From positions 124,001 through 188,000 of the forward strand of contig JAIOZL010000002.1 in the NCBI GenBank assembly GCA_021740645.1: a stretch of DNA of 64,000 bases, read 5' to 3'. Under the pieces are notes generated by a model. The model was not told the DNA's origin. It did no database searches and saw only the letters and a program-made list of their open reading frames with translations. The stretch is from Bacteroidales bacterium. GTDB taxonomy: Bacteria > Bacteroidota > Bacteroidia > Bacteroidales > JAADJA01. Shown in pieces: positions 14,976-22,411 of this stretch. A program made the position numbers and the translations under genes. Each line of letters opens with the position of its first letter. Positions within the stretch are counted from its first letter, which is position 1.

Positions 14976-17747
14976 TTGGAAAAAGTAAGAAAAATATGGG
15001 CTTTTATCCTTTTCGATACCTATGGAAACATAGCACTTGCCTCATTTCTTATCTGTATTATTTCTGGTTTTATCCTGGCTATTCCTTACGATGTTCAAAA
15101 TGCCTATGAATCTATAGCATTAATGCTCATTACAAATTTACCTGCGGTAATTTTCCGAAATATGCATTATTGGAGTGCCCAGTTTTTTCTTGTCTTTACT
15201 TTATTGCATACCTACGAACACTTGAAAATCAAATCAGCTGCAAATGTTAGTGGGGGAGTATGGGCCAAATTGGTTTTGTCTGTTTTAATAGTATTTTTTG
15301 TCATGCTTTCTGGATTTATTCTTAAAGCTGATGCGGATAGTTTGCAGGCAAAAAGGATACTTGAGAGCTTAATTTCAGATATTCCTGTTTTAGGGAAGTT
15401 ACTTGCCGGTTTATTTTATGGGAAATCCGATAGTTTACAAGTTTTATATGTGCACCATATAGCCACGGGCACCATTCTTCTGATCTTTATAATTATAGAA
15501 CATGCCAGGGTGATCTGGTCTAAACGAAATACCTTGCTACTAACTTTGGCTATTCTCACCTTATTAAGCTTTTTCGTTCATGCCCCATTACATGATAGTA
15601 TCAACCCAATATTGAAGGGACCCTGGTATTTTGTTGGTTTGCAGGAAATCATCCATTGGATGAGCAAACCAGGATGGATTTGGGTATTTATCTTCCTGTT
15701 TCTTATCTTCCTTTTCCTATTGAAATATGCAAATGAAAAAAGTACCCGGATAGCCCTAAAAACAATTTTAAGTTTGAGCCTGGTCTATTTAATTTTAACT
15801 GTTATTGGATTTTATTTCAGAGGGGAAAATTGGGGTTGGAAAAACCCATGGGAGTCCACCTTTTGGAAAGTTCAAATGATACCTGAATCGGGAATTAAAA
15901 TAATAGATTCACGTTTTGCAAATTTAACTTCAATGGATATTCCTGTGGTAAATGGAAAAAGAGAGGCTTGCATAAACTGTCATACCAATCTCACAGGTTT
16001 CTCTCCTTCACATAATCCTGAGGCAATAGGTTGTACCTCCTGTCATCTTGGTAATCCATTTACCCTCGATAAAAAAAAGGCACATAAGGGAATGGTATTA
16101 ATTCCGGGAAATCTTACTGATGCAAGCTTTACATGCGGAACTGCAGATTGTCACGCAGGAATTCCCGAGCGGATCAATAATTCATTAATGACTACCAATA
16201 GTGGCTTAGTCAGCGTGGATCGTTTTGTTTTTGGTGAAGCACATTCACCTGATATCCTGGCCCATATCGAAGATATTGGCTTTTCAGCAGCGGACAAGCA
16301 TCTGCGTGATTTATGTGCCAATTGCCACCTGGGAAATGAAAAAATGGAAACCGGGCCGATAGATCAATTATCAAGGGGAGGAGGCTGTAATGCCTGCCAC
16401 TTAAGTTATTCAGATGAAGGCATTAGGCAACATTTAGCCTACCAAACATCAGGAAAGAAAGAAAAACATTTACCGCAAATTCATCCTTCACTGGATATTC
16501 AAATTAATAATGACCATTGTTTTGGATGTCATAGCCGCTCAGGGAGGATTGCCACAAATTATGAGGGTTGGCACGAAACCCTATTAAATCAGGAGGATGT
16601 TGAAGGGGATTCCAATTACAGGGTTCTTCAGGATTTAAGGGTTTCTAAATTTATAAAAGCTGATGTGCACCATTTGGCCGGTCTTGATTGCATCGATTGT
16701 CACAACAGTTATGAAGTAATGGGAGATGGTAATTTATATGCCCATGAAGAGCAGGCTGTAAAAGTACGATGTGAAGATTGCCATTTTAACGCTGAACCAA
16801 ATACCCTTACCTACGCACAACTTGATGCCGAATCAAAAAAAATAGTTGACTTAAGAAAATTTGCATATGCTGATAGGAAAATGATGAGAGCCTCCGAATC
16901 AGGTTTTGCCTTAATCAATACATATCTCGAAAATGACAGTGCGTTCATGGTGGGGAAAAATACCGGAAAGATACATCCAATGAATCCTCCGGCAACAGTT
17001 TGTATGAAAGATCAAGTGCATGAAAGTCTCACCTGTAGTTCCTGCCATACGGCATGGGCGCCTCAATGTATTGGTTGTCATAATGAATTTGATAGGAACG
17101 CAGAAGGATTTGATTTGTTGGATAATAAATTTGTAAAAGGGGAGTGGGTAGAATATGTGGGAAGCTTTTTTGCCGAGCCCCCTACCTTGGGTGTTAGAGA
17201 AAATGAGATAAAAAGAGTTGAACCAGCAATCCCCGGTATGGTATTAACGATTGATCGTAAAAGTTATTCACCCGAAGACTCCACTATTTTCCACCGCCTT
17301 TATGCACCTTGTGCTCCACATACAACAAGCATAGTGGGAAGGAATTGCAAGTCCTGTCATAATAATCCTTTGGCACTTGGATATGGAAGAGGAGAGTTAA
17401 CATATGAAGTAAAGAATGAAAATGGGAAATGGAAATTCACTCCTCAATTTGCCCCCAATAAATACGATGGATTGCCGGAAGATGCATGGATTGGATTCCT
17501 GCGCGAATCATCCGATGACTCGAAGCCTGCCCAGCGGGCAGGCGGGTCATCGGATGAGTCTTTAAGCTCAACCCGAACTGATTTCAGGCCATTTAATCTT
17601 GAGGAACAAAAAAGAATACTCACCGTCGGGGCCTGTTTGACCTGTCATAATGATGATTCTGAAATAATTCGTAAAAGCCTTGATGAGGAATTTAAAACAT
17701 ATCTTGGCAAGCTGAGTGACAAATGTATTCTGCCCGATTTTAACTAA
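14976..17747 (+). CDS. Cytochrome b fused to multiheme cytochrome c
   Basis: 923 residues, TTG start. Residues 1-285 are a cytochrome b/b6-type membrane domain: heme-b His pairs H64/H78 and H161/H176 (spacings 14 and 15; the latter is b6-like) and a Qo-type segment GPWYF at 215-219 where PEWY is usual. After the last span a long extracytoplasmic part carries eleven CxxCH motifs (starting at 332, 353, 447, 471, 515, 572, 599, 687, 698, 791 and 887) and one CGTADCH (387-393), a CX4CH variant. With the Rieske protein it should oxidise menaquinol or receive electrons, and pass them along c hemes. Residues 845-861 are encoded by a palindromic repeat inserted in frame. Confidence 0.88.
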   Translation: MEKVRKIWAFILFDTYGNIALASFLICIISGFILAIPYDVQNAYESIALMLITNLPAVIFRNMHYWSAQFFLVFTLLHTYEHLKIKSAANVSGGVWAKLVLSVLIVFFVMLSGFILKADADSLQAKRILESLISDIPVLGKLLAGLFYGKSDSLQVLYVHHIATGTILLIFIIIEHARVIWSKRNTLLLTLAILTLLSFFVHAPLHDSINPILKGPWYFVGLQEIIHWMSKPGWIWVFIFLFLIFLFLLKYANEKSTRIALKTILSLSLVYLILTVIGFYFRGENWGWKNPWESTFWKVQMIPESGIKIIDSRFANLTSMDIPVVNGKREACINCHTNLTGFSPSHNPEAIGCTSCHLGNPFTLDKKKAHKGMVLIPGNLTDASFTCGTADCHAGIPERINNSLMTTNSGLVSVDRFVFGEAHSPDILAHIEDIGFSAADKHLRDLCANCHLGNEKMETGPIDQLSRGGGCNACHLSYSDEGIRQHLAYQTSGKKEKHLPQIHPSLDIQINNDHCFGCHSRSGRIATNYEGWHETLLNQEDVEGDSNYRVLQDLRVSKFIKADVHHLAGLDCIDCHNSYEVMGDGNLYAHEEQAVKVRCEDCHFNAEPNTLTYAQLDAESKKIVDLRKFAYADRKMMRASESGFALINTYLENDSAFMVGKNTGKIHPMNPPATVCMKDQVHESLTCSSCHTAWAPQCIGCHNEFDRNAEGFDLLDNKFVKGEWVEYVGSFFAEPPTLGVRENEIKRVEPAIPGMVLTIDRKSYSPEDSTIFHRLYAPCAPHTTSIVGRNCKSCHNNPLALGYGRGELTYEVKNENGKWKFTPQFAPNKYDGLPEDAWIGFLRESSDDSKPAQRAGGSSDESLSSTRTDFRPFNLEEQKRILTVGACLTCHNDDSEIIRKSLDEEFKTYLGKLSDKCILPDFN
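17508..17557. repeat. 50-nt nested palindrome (REP/MITE-like) inside the multiheme cytochrome gene
   Basis: TCATCCGATGAC (17508-17519) is the exact reverse complement of GTCATCGGATGA (17546-17557), and inside it GCCTGCCC (17525-17532) pairs exactly with GGGCAGGC (17536-17543) around a three-base loop. The GC-rich core is unlike the surrounding AT-rich gene. It is read in frame as a Ser/Asp/Gly-rich linker between the last two heme motifs. No second copy was seen in the window. Confidence 0.8.
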
Positions 17748-18439
17748 CCTGATTTACTGATTTTTTCCAGCAAGTCCTGGTTTAAAACCCCGATGACCTT
17801 TCCATCAATTTTAATAAGCCCGTCTTTGCGAAATTCCGATAATATGCGGATAACATTTTCGGTGGTCATATTGATTAATTCACCCATTTCTTTTCTGGAT
17901 ATAGGTAATGTAAATATGTTGTTGTGGTATATTTTTTTTGAGAACCAAAGTAAAATGTAGGCAATCCTTCCTCTTAGGTGTTTATCATCGATTTCAAAAG
18001 TAGATTGTATAACATTATTCGACGACCGGCTAATATGCTGAATCAATTCAAGCGCAAATCCTCCATTGTTCCTGATCACTGTTTTCATGCTCTCCAGCTG
18101 CAAGCTGCAAACCAACGATTCCTCAAGGGCAGTGATTGAGTACTGATACTTTGTGGATGAAAAAGTAGAGATCAAACTAACAAAATCCCGGGGCCTTGCA
18201 ATGCTGATTATCCTTTCACGTTGACTTGCACCAAATTTATAAAGTTTAACCAGTCCCTTCTTCAGGTAAAGAAATTCATTTATAGGAGTTCCTTCCTTAA
18301 TGATTGATTCCCCTTTTTCAAACAGGATTTCTTTTCTAAAGCCATTAAGGTATTCCAGCTCCTTATCCGTCATTTTTGTAAACAATAATGACTTCAAGGT
18401 ACATGATTTGCAACTACCTGTGGGTTGTATAATTTTCAT
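17744..18439 (-). CDS. Crp/Fnr family transcriptional regulator
   Basis: 231 residues: a cyclic-nucleotide-binding-type beta-roll (about residues 20-135), a dimer helix, and a C-terminal helix-turn-helix (SRKEMGELINMTTENVIRILSEF, of which GELINMTTENVIRILS is the core). The N-terminus has a Cys pair C10-K-S-C13, and Cys111 lies near the position of the fourth Fe-S ligand in FNR; with one ligand fewer than FNR, oxygen or redox sensing by a cluster is possible but not shown. Its stop overlaps the stop of the convergent cytochrome gene. It lies between the two halves of the sulfur island and has a perfect palindrome 5 nt before its start, so it probably controls itself and SQR. Confidence 0.9.
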   Translation of the reverse strand: MKIIQPTGSCKSCTLKSLLFTKMTDKELEYLNGFRKEILFEKGESIIKEGTPINEFLYLKKGLVKLYKFGASQRERIISIARPRDFVSLISTFSSTKYQYSITALEESLVCSLQLESMKTVIRNNGGFALELIQHISRSSNNVIQSTFEIDDKHLRGRIAYILLWFSKKIYHNNIFTLPISRKEMGELINMTTENVIRILSEFRKDGLIKIDGKVIGVLNQDLLEKISKSG

Positions 18440-18443
18440 TTAT

Positions 18444-18459
18444 TATGATATATATCATA
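18444..18459. promoter_or_regulatory. Perfect 16-nt palindrome, candidate Crp/Fnr operator
   Basis: TATGATATATATCATA is self-complementary over 16 bases and contains TGAT-N4-ATCA, the FNR half-site arrangement. It lies just before the Crp/Fnr start (18439) and 8 nt upstream of the CTTG element of the SQR promoter. This would allow activation of SQR and autoregulation. The sequence is all A/T in its centre, so chance must be considered. Confidence 0.55.
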
Positions 18460-18467
18460 TATAGAAA

Positions 18468-18499
18468 CTTGCATAAGTAAATATGTCAATATAAATTTG
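18468..18499 (+). promoter_or_regulatory. Bacteroidota-type promoter of the SQR operon
   Basis: CTTG at 18468-18471 is followed after 20 nt by TAAATTTG at 18492-18499, matching the Bacteroidota housekeeping pattern (TTG, about 17-23 nt, TAnnTTTG). Transcription would start near 18505, about 60 nt before the SQR ATG, with the Crp/Fnr palindrome centred near -53. Confidence 0.5.
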
Positions 18500-18509
18500 C
18501 ACTGTTAAA

Positions 18510-18524
18510 TAAATAACAATAGCA
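18510..18524. promoter_or_regulatory. 15-nt motif shared by two divergent promoter regions (copy 2)
   Basis: TAAATAACAATAGCA, identical to 14365-14379. Here it lies just downstream of the predicted SQR transcription start and 40 nt before the SQR ATG, where a bound protein could repress, or where it would be part of the leader RNA. Confidence 0.4.
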
Positions 18525-18563
18525 TTTGAAAGCTATACAAACATACTAAAAATATAGGCATAT

Positions 18564-19796
18564 ATGAAGAAGCTGTTGATTATTGGTGCTGGCACCGGTG
18601 GGACAATAATGGCTAATAAGCTGAGGAAAGACCTTCCCAGGGATAATTGGGATATTACAATCGTTGACCAGTATAAAACCCATTACTATCAGCCGGGATT
18701 TCTTTTTATACCTTTTGGTTATTATAAGGAAGCTGATGTTATTAAACCCAAGAATAATTTTATCCCGGTTGGTGTTAATTTGATATATAGCGAAGTAGAT
18801 AAGGTTGAAGGAGAAAACAATAAGGTATTTCTCAAAGATGGTGAGGTATTAAAGTATGATATTCTGATAATTGCTACCGGAACCCGGATCGCTCCGGAAG
18901 AAACCCCCGGATTAAAAGGAGAACTTTGGCACAAAAGCATTTTTGACTTTTATACCATAGAAGGTTCCAAAGCACTTGCCAGTTTCTTTAAAACTTGGGA
19001 GGGTGGCGAATTGGTGGTGAACATAGCGGATATGCCCATTAAATGTCCGGTTGCCCCGCTTGAATTTTCATTTTTTGCTGACGCATTTTTCCTTGAAAGA
19101 GGTATGCGTGATAAAGTAAATATCACCTACGTTACTCCACTTTCAGGAGCTTTTACTAAACCACGCGCATCTAAGATGCTTGGGAATCTGCTTGAAGAAA
19201 AGAACATTAAACTGGTTACGGATTTTTTCCTGGGTGAAGTGGATAATGAAAATAAAAAGATTATTGATTTTGGTGGTCAGGAAATCCCGTTTGATTGCCT
19301 CATAAGCATACCCATACATACCGGGGATGAAATGATAGAGCGAAGTGGCCTTGCCGATGACCTTGGTTTTGTCCCTGCAGATAAGAATACCTTACAATCC
19401 AATAAATTCGAAAATGTTTTTGTAATTGGCGATGCTGGAAATTTCCCTACTTCAAAAGCAGGTTCGGTAGTCCATTTTCAGGCCGATACCCTTCATGAAA
19501 ACCTATTGTGTTATATTGAAAACAGACCATTCACAAGTAGTTTCGACGGGCATTCAAATTGTTATATTGAAACTGGTCATGGTAAAGGCGCACTCATTGA
19601 TTTTAATTACGACACAGAACCATTGCCTGGTTCATTTCCATTTCCTGGTTTGGGCCCATTCGGTTTGTTAAAAGAATCCCGGATGAATCATTACGGAAAG
19701 CTTATGTTCCGATGGATTTACTGGCATGTATTATTAAAAGGCAAAGAAATGCCCATCGATAGTCAAATGACGATGGCGGGTAAAAAAATGGAATAA
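18564..19796 (+). CDS. sqr: Sulfide:quinone oxidoreductase-like FAD flavoprotein
   Basis: 410 residues with an N-terminal FAD loop GAGTGGTIMA (8-17), ATG at 104-106 in the second dinucleotide segment, and a C-terminal FAD contact VFVIGDAG (285-292). Of the three Cys of classical SQR, two have counterparts, C161 (MPIKCPVAPLE) and C333 (NSNCYIETG); the first is missing. Those two are the pair that carries sulfur in known SQRs, so sulfide oxidation to polysulfide with reduction of quinone is likely. It heads a five-gene plus-strand operon of sulfur-trafficking genes. Other members of the flavoprotein family that use different sulfur substrates are an alternative. Confidence 0.85.
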   Translation: MKKLLIIGAGTGGTIMANKLRKDLPRDNWDITIVDQYKTHYYQPGFLFIPFGYYKEADVIKPKNNFIPVGVNLIYSEVDKVEGENNKVFLKDGEVLKYDILIIATGTRIAPEETPGLKGELWHKSIFDFYTIEGSKALASFFKTWEGGELVVNIADMPIKCPVAPLEFSFFADAFFLERGMRDKVNITYVTPLSGAFTKPRASKMLGNLLEEKNIKLVTDFFLGEVDNENKKIIDFGGQEIPFDCLISIPIHTGDEMIERSGLADDLGFVPADKNTLQSNKFENVFVIGDAGNFPTSKAGSVVHFQADTLHENLLCYIENRPFTSSFDGHSNCYIETGHGKGALIDFNYDTEPLPGSFPFPGLGPFGLLKESRMNHYGKLMFRWIYWHVLLKGKEMPIDSQMTMAGKKME

Positions 19797-19815
19797 TCGA
19801 TCAAAGCGGTAAAAA

Positions 19816-20484
19816 ATGACAGAACAGAATATACAAAACCAAATTGATGATATTAACCGCAAGTTGGATATCATTTTAGAAGAGGTTTTTGCCCAGAAGC
19901 AAAACCGCGAATCGATGAACGACCTGATGGACGATCTTTCTATTGTTGGAAAAGATGTGTTTAAAAATACAGTGGTTGAGTTGGATAAAGCTGGGGTAGA
20001 ACTGGATGGCGATGCCCTTAAGGGCACTGTGATCAAGATTATCAGGAATATAGGGACAATAAATGAAGCCCTTGATGCCCTCGAAAGTTTCAACGATTTT
20101 ATTAAAGATGCTTCACCTATAGCCAGGCAGGTTGGATTGGATACCATTCAGAAAATGAATGAACTCGACCAAAAGGGTTATATTGAATTTTTCAGGGAGT
20201 TAACCAAAATCATGGACAATATTGTGACGCACTTCTCTGCTGATGACGTGAGAGATTTGGCGGATAATATTGTGATTATACTGGAAACAGTAAAAGGCAT
20301 GACCCAACCCGACGTATTGAAAGCCATGAACAATGGTGTAGAAGTTTTCAAACATTTAAATACAAAGGATATTCCTGAATATTCATTATGGAAGGCCATG
20401 AAAGAAATGAGATCACCGGAAATGAAAAAAGGCCTCGGATTCATGATCACATTCCTTAAGAATTTATCAAAACAAGATGTTTAA
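19816..20484 (+). CDS. DUF1641 family protein, helical, SQR-associated
   Basis: A 222-residue, mostly helical, soluble protein (IDDINRKLDIILEEVFAQKQ at the N-terminus suggests a coiled coil; then several helices to the C-terminus). No catalytic motif or Cys is visible. Proteins of the DUF1641 type are known to be encoded beside SQR-like flavoproteins. Here it follows SQR by 19 nt and precedes the DsrC/TusE-like gene. It may be a scaffold or membrane-docking partner; that is inference. Confidence 0.75.
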   Translation: MTEQNIQNQIDDINRKLDIILEEVFAQKQNRESMNDLMDDLSIVGKDVFKNTVVELDKAGVELDGDALKGTVIKIIRNIGTINEALDALESFNDFIKDASPIARQVGLDTIQKMNELDQKGYIEFFRELTKIMDNIVTHFSADDVRDLADNIVIILETVKGMTQPDVLKAMNNGVEVFKHLNTKDIPEYSLWKAMKEMRSPEMKKGLGFMITFLKNLSKQDV

Positions 20485-20552
20485 CAGCTAAATGGCAATA
20501 GCCTCTAGCAATATATTTATAACAAAACAAACAATTTTAAAACTATTAAATT

Positions 20553-20864
20553 ATGGCACAAAAAACATATGCAGGAGTATCTGTGGATGTAAACGAAGAA
20601 GGTTATTTCACTGATCCCTCACAATGGACAAAAGAAATTGCAAAAGATGTTGCAAAACAGGAAGGGGTAGAATTAACCGATAAGCATTTCGAAATGCTTG
20701 AATATTTGAGAAACAAACAAGCAGCCGGTGAGCAGCTAACCATTCGTGGAATTAATAAATCAGGAATAGTTGACGTAAAAACTTTTTACCAGATGTTTCC
20801 TGGGGCACCTTTAAAAAAATCCACGAAAATTGCGGGTATACCCAAACCAACCAGTTGTGTTTAA
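20553..20864 (+). CDS. DsrC/TusE-like sulfur carrier
   Basis: A 103-residue protein of the DsrC/TusE/DsvC family, shown by NEEGYF, GVELTDKHFEMLEYLR and the C-terminal arm KIAGIPKPTSCV. The penultimate Cys102, which carries sulfur in this family, is kept. The second Cys of true DsrC, 11 residues earlier, is replaced by Thr91, so this is the one-Cys, TusE-like form that can bind persulfide but cannot make the intramolecular trisulfide used by dissimilatory sulfite reductase. No dsrAB is in the window. It probably passes sulfane sulfur between SQR, the DsrE2-like protein and others. Confidence 0.9.
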   Translation: MAQKTYAGVSVDVNEEGYFTDPSQWTKEIAKDVAKQEGVELTDKHFEMLEYLRNKQAAGEQLTIRGINKSGIVDVKTFYQMFPGAPLKKSTKIAGIPKPTSCV

Positions 20865-20903
20865 GCAAACAATTCAGATTAATAAATTTAAAAATATTAA
20901 GTC

Positions 20904-21404
20904 ATGGCAGAAAATGATCATTCCATAAAAAAGGTTAGCATCATCTGTGCTAAAGGAACCATCGAAGATGTGTATGCATCTCTGGTAATGGGCAATGGCG
21001 CAGTAATGGAAGGAATTGAGGCAAACCTGTTTTTTACCTTTTTCGGATTAGAGGCAGTAATAAAAAATAGAATGGACAAACTACATACCGGTGTTGTAGG
21101 AAATCCGGCGATGAGGTTACCGGGTGGCGCCCGCATGCCTACCTGGCTGGGAATTATTCCGGGTATGGAAGCTATGGTATCGGGTATGATGAAAAAAGAA
21201 ATGGATAAACTGGATGTTCCCCCGGTAAGTGAATTTATCGAATTATTTGTTGCGGGTGGTGGAAACCTATGGGCTTGTAAACTTGCTGCTGATATGTTTA
21301 AAGTAAAACAAGAAGACCTGAGTGAACATGTAAAAGGAATCATCACTGTTGGTGAGTTTTACGAAAAAGCGGGCGGCCCTGATAGTCAGATTATATTCAC
21401 TTAG
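20904..21404 (+). CDS. DsrE2-like sulfur-trafficking protein
   Basis: 166 residues of the DsrE/DsrF/peroxiredoxin-like family. The N-terminal strand has IICAKGT (Cys15); a hydrophobic middle part (TWLGIIPGMEAMVSGMM, about residues 80-96) is typical of the membrane-associated DsrE2 form; and GNLWACKLAADMF near the end carries Cys125, the conserved sulfur-binding Cys. Such proteins hold persulfide and exchange it with rhodanese and DsrC/TusE partners. It follows the DsrC/TusE-like gene by 39 nt, a pairing also seen in known sulfur-oxidation clusters. Confidence 0.85.
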   Translation: MAENDHSIKKVSIICAKGTIEDVYASLVMGNGAVMEGIEANLFFTFFGLEAVIKNRMDKLHTGVVGNPAMRLPGGARMPTWLGIIPGMEAMVSGMMKKEMDKLDVPPVSEFIELFVAGGGNLWACKLAADMFKVKQEDLSEHVKGIITVGEFYEKAGGPDSQIIFT

Positions 21405-21443
21405 AATTTCGTTTCTTTATCACTTTTATAATCGATAACAAAT

Positions 21444-22343
21444 ATGAAAACATATTATCGTGTTTTACCATTTGTGGTAATAATAAACTTTTTATGCTTA
21501 TCCCTTTTTGCACAAGATAAAATACCACCCTATTTTAAGGTTGGGAGTACGGATGCCACATTAGCTAAAACAACTGATGCAGTAGTTGCCGCGCTCGAAA
21601 ATAATGGCTTTGAAGTAATCGGCTCCTATAATCCGGAAGGGAAAGATGGATTTAAAGTGATTGCCTATACAAATACAAAACTGCAAAATATTGTTCTTAA
21701 TGCTAAGGACAGAGGAATAATGGCAGGCATCTTAAAAATTGGCATCCGGGAAAAGGACGACCTAACCATTATTTCAATGTTAAACCCGACCTATCTTTTT
21801 TATGCTTATTTGGGAGATGATGCGGATAAATACCTCAAGGAATTAGAAGCCGTTTCAAAGGATGCAAAAAATGCCATGAAAAGTTTTGGTAGCGAATTGA
21901 CAGGCTTTGGAGGTGAAGAAAAACCAGATGATCTTAAGGATTATCACTACATGGCTTTTATGCCTTATTTTGACGACCCTGTTGAATTGAATAAATTCAG
22001 TTCCTTCGAAGAGGGCTTAAAAATCATTCGCAAAAACCTTGAAATGAAAAAGGGCAATACCCTTAAAGTTTATGAGTTGGTTAGGGAAGATAAAAAGATG
22101 GCGGTATTTGGGGTTGGCCTTTTAGACAAAGAAGAGGGGGAAGCACATTTTCTACCCATCATCGGGGAAGACAATATAGCAGCCATGCCATACGAAATTG
22201 TATTGATGGATAATGAAGCCAGCATGTTGCATGGGAAATATCGTTTTGCCCTACACTGGCCTGAATTATCGATGAGCCAGTTTATGAAAATTATGAGTAC
22301 CCCTGGTGATGTCGAAAAATTTCTTGAAGCACTGACCCAATAA
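21444..22343 (+). CDS. Exported DUF302-like protein
   Basis: 299 residues with a signal peptide (VVIINFLCLSLFAQD, cleavage likely after FAQ). Residues about 40-140 (DAVVAALENNGFEVIGSYN and following) look like a DUF302-type alpha/beta domain. The C-terminal part (about 160-299) is a second domain without a motif I recognise. It closes the SQR operon, 39 nt after the DsrE2-like gene, so a periplasmic role in sulfur or redox handling is possible. No Cys occurs in the mature part, so it is not itself a thiol carrier. Confidence 0.6.
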   Translation: MKTYYRVLPFVVIINFLCLSLFAQDKIPPYFKVGSTDATLAKTTDAVVAALENNGFEVIGSYNPEGKDGFKVIAYTNTKLQNIVLNAKDRGIMAGILKIGIREKDDLTIISMLNPTYLFYAYLGDDADKYLKELEAVSKDAKNAMKSFGSELTGFGGEEKPDDLKDYHYMAFMPYFDDPVELNKFSSFEEGLKIIRKNLEMKKGNTLKVYELVREDKKMAVFGVGLLDKEEGEAHFLPIIGEDNIAAMPYEIVLMDNEASMLHGKYRFALHWPELSMSQFMKIMSTPGDVEKFLEALTQ

Positions 22344-22411
22344 ATTGTATTGCTCAAGCTTACAGATTAATTACCCGTTGCACTTTCATCAAAGAGGATT
22401 GTAATATTCTA

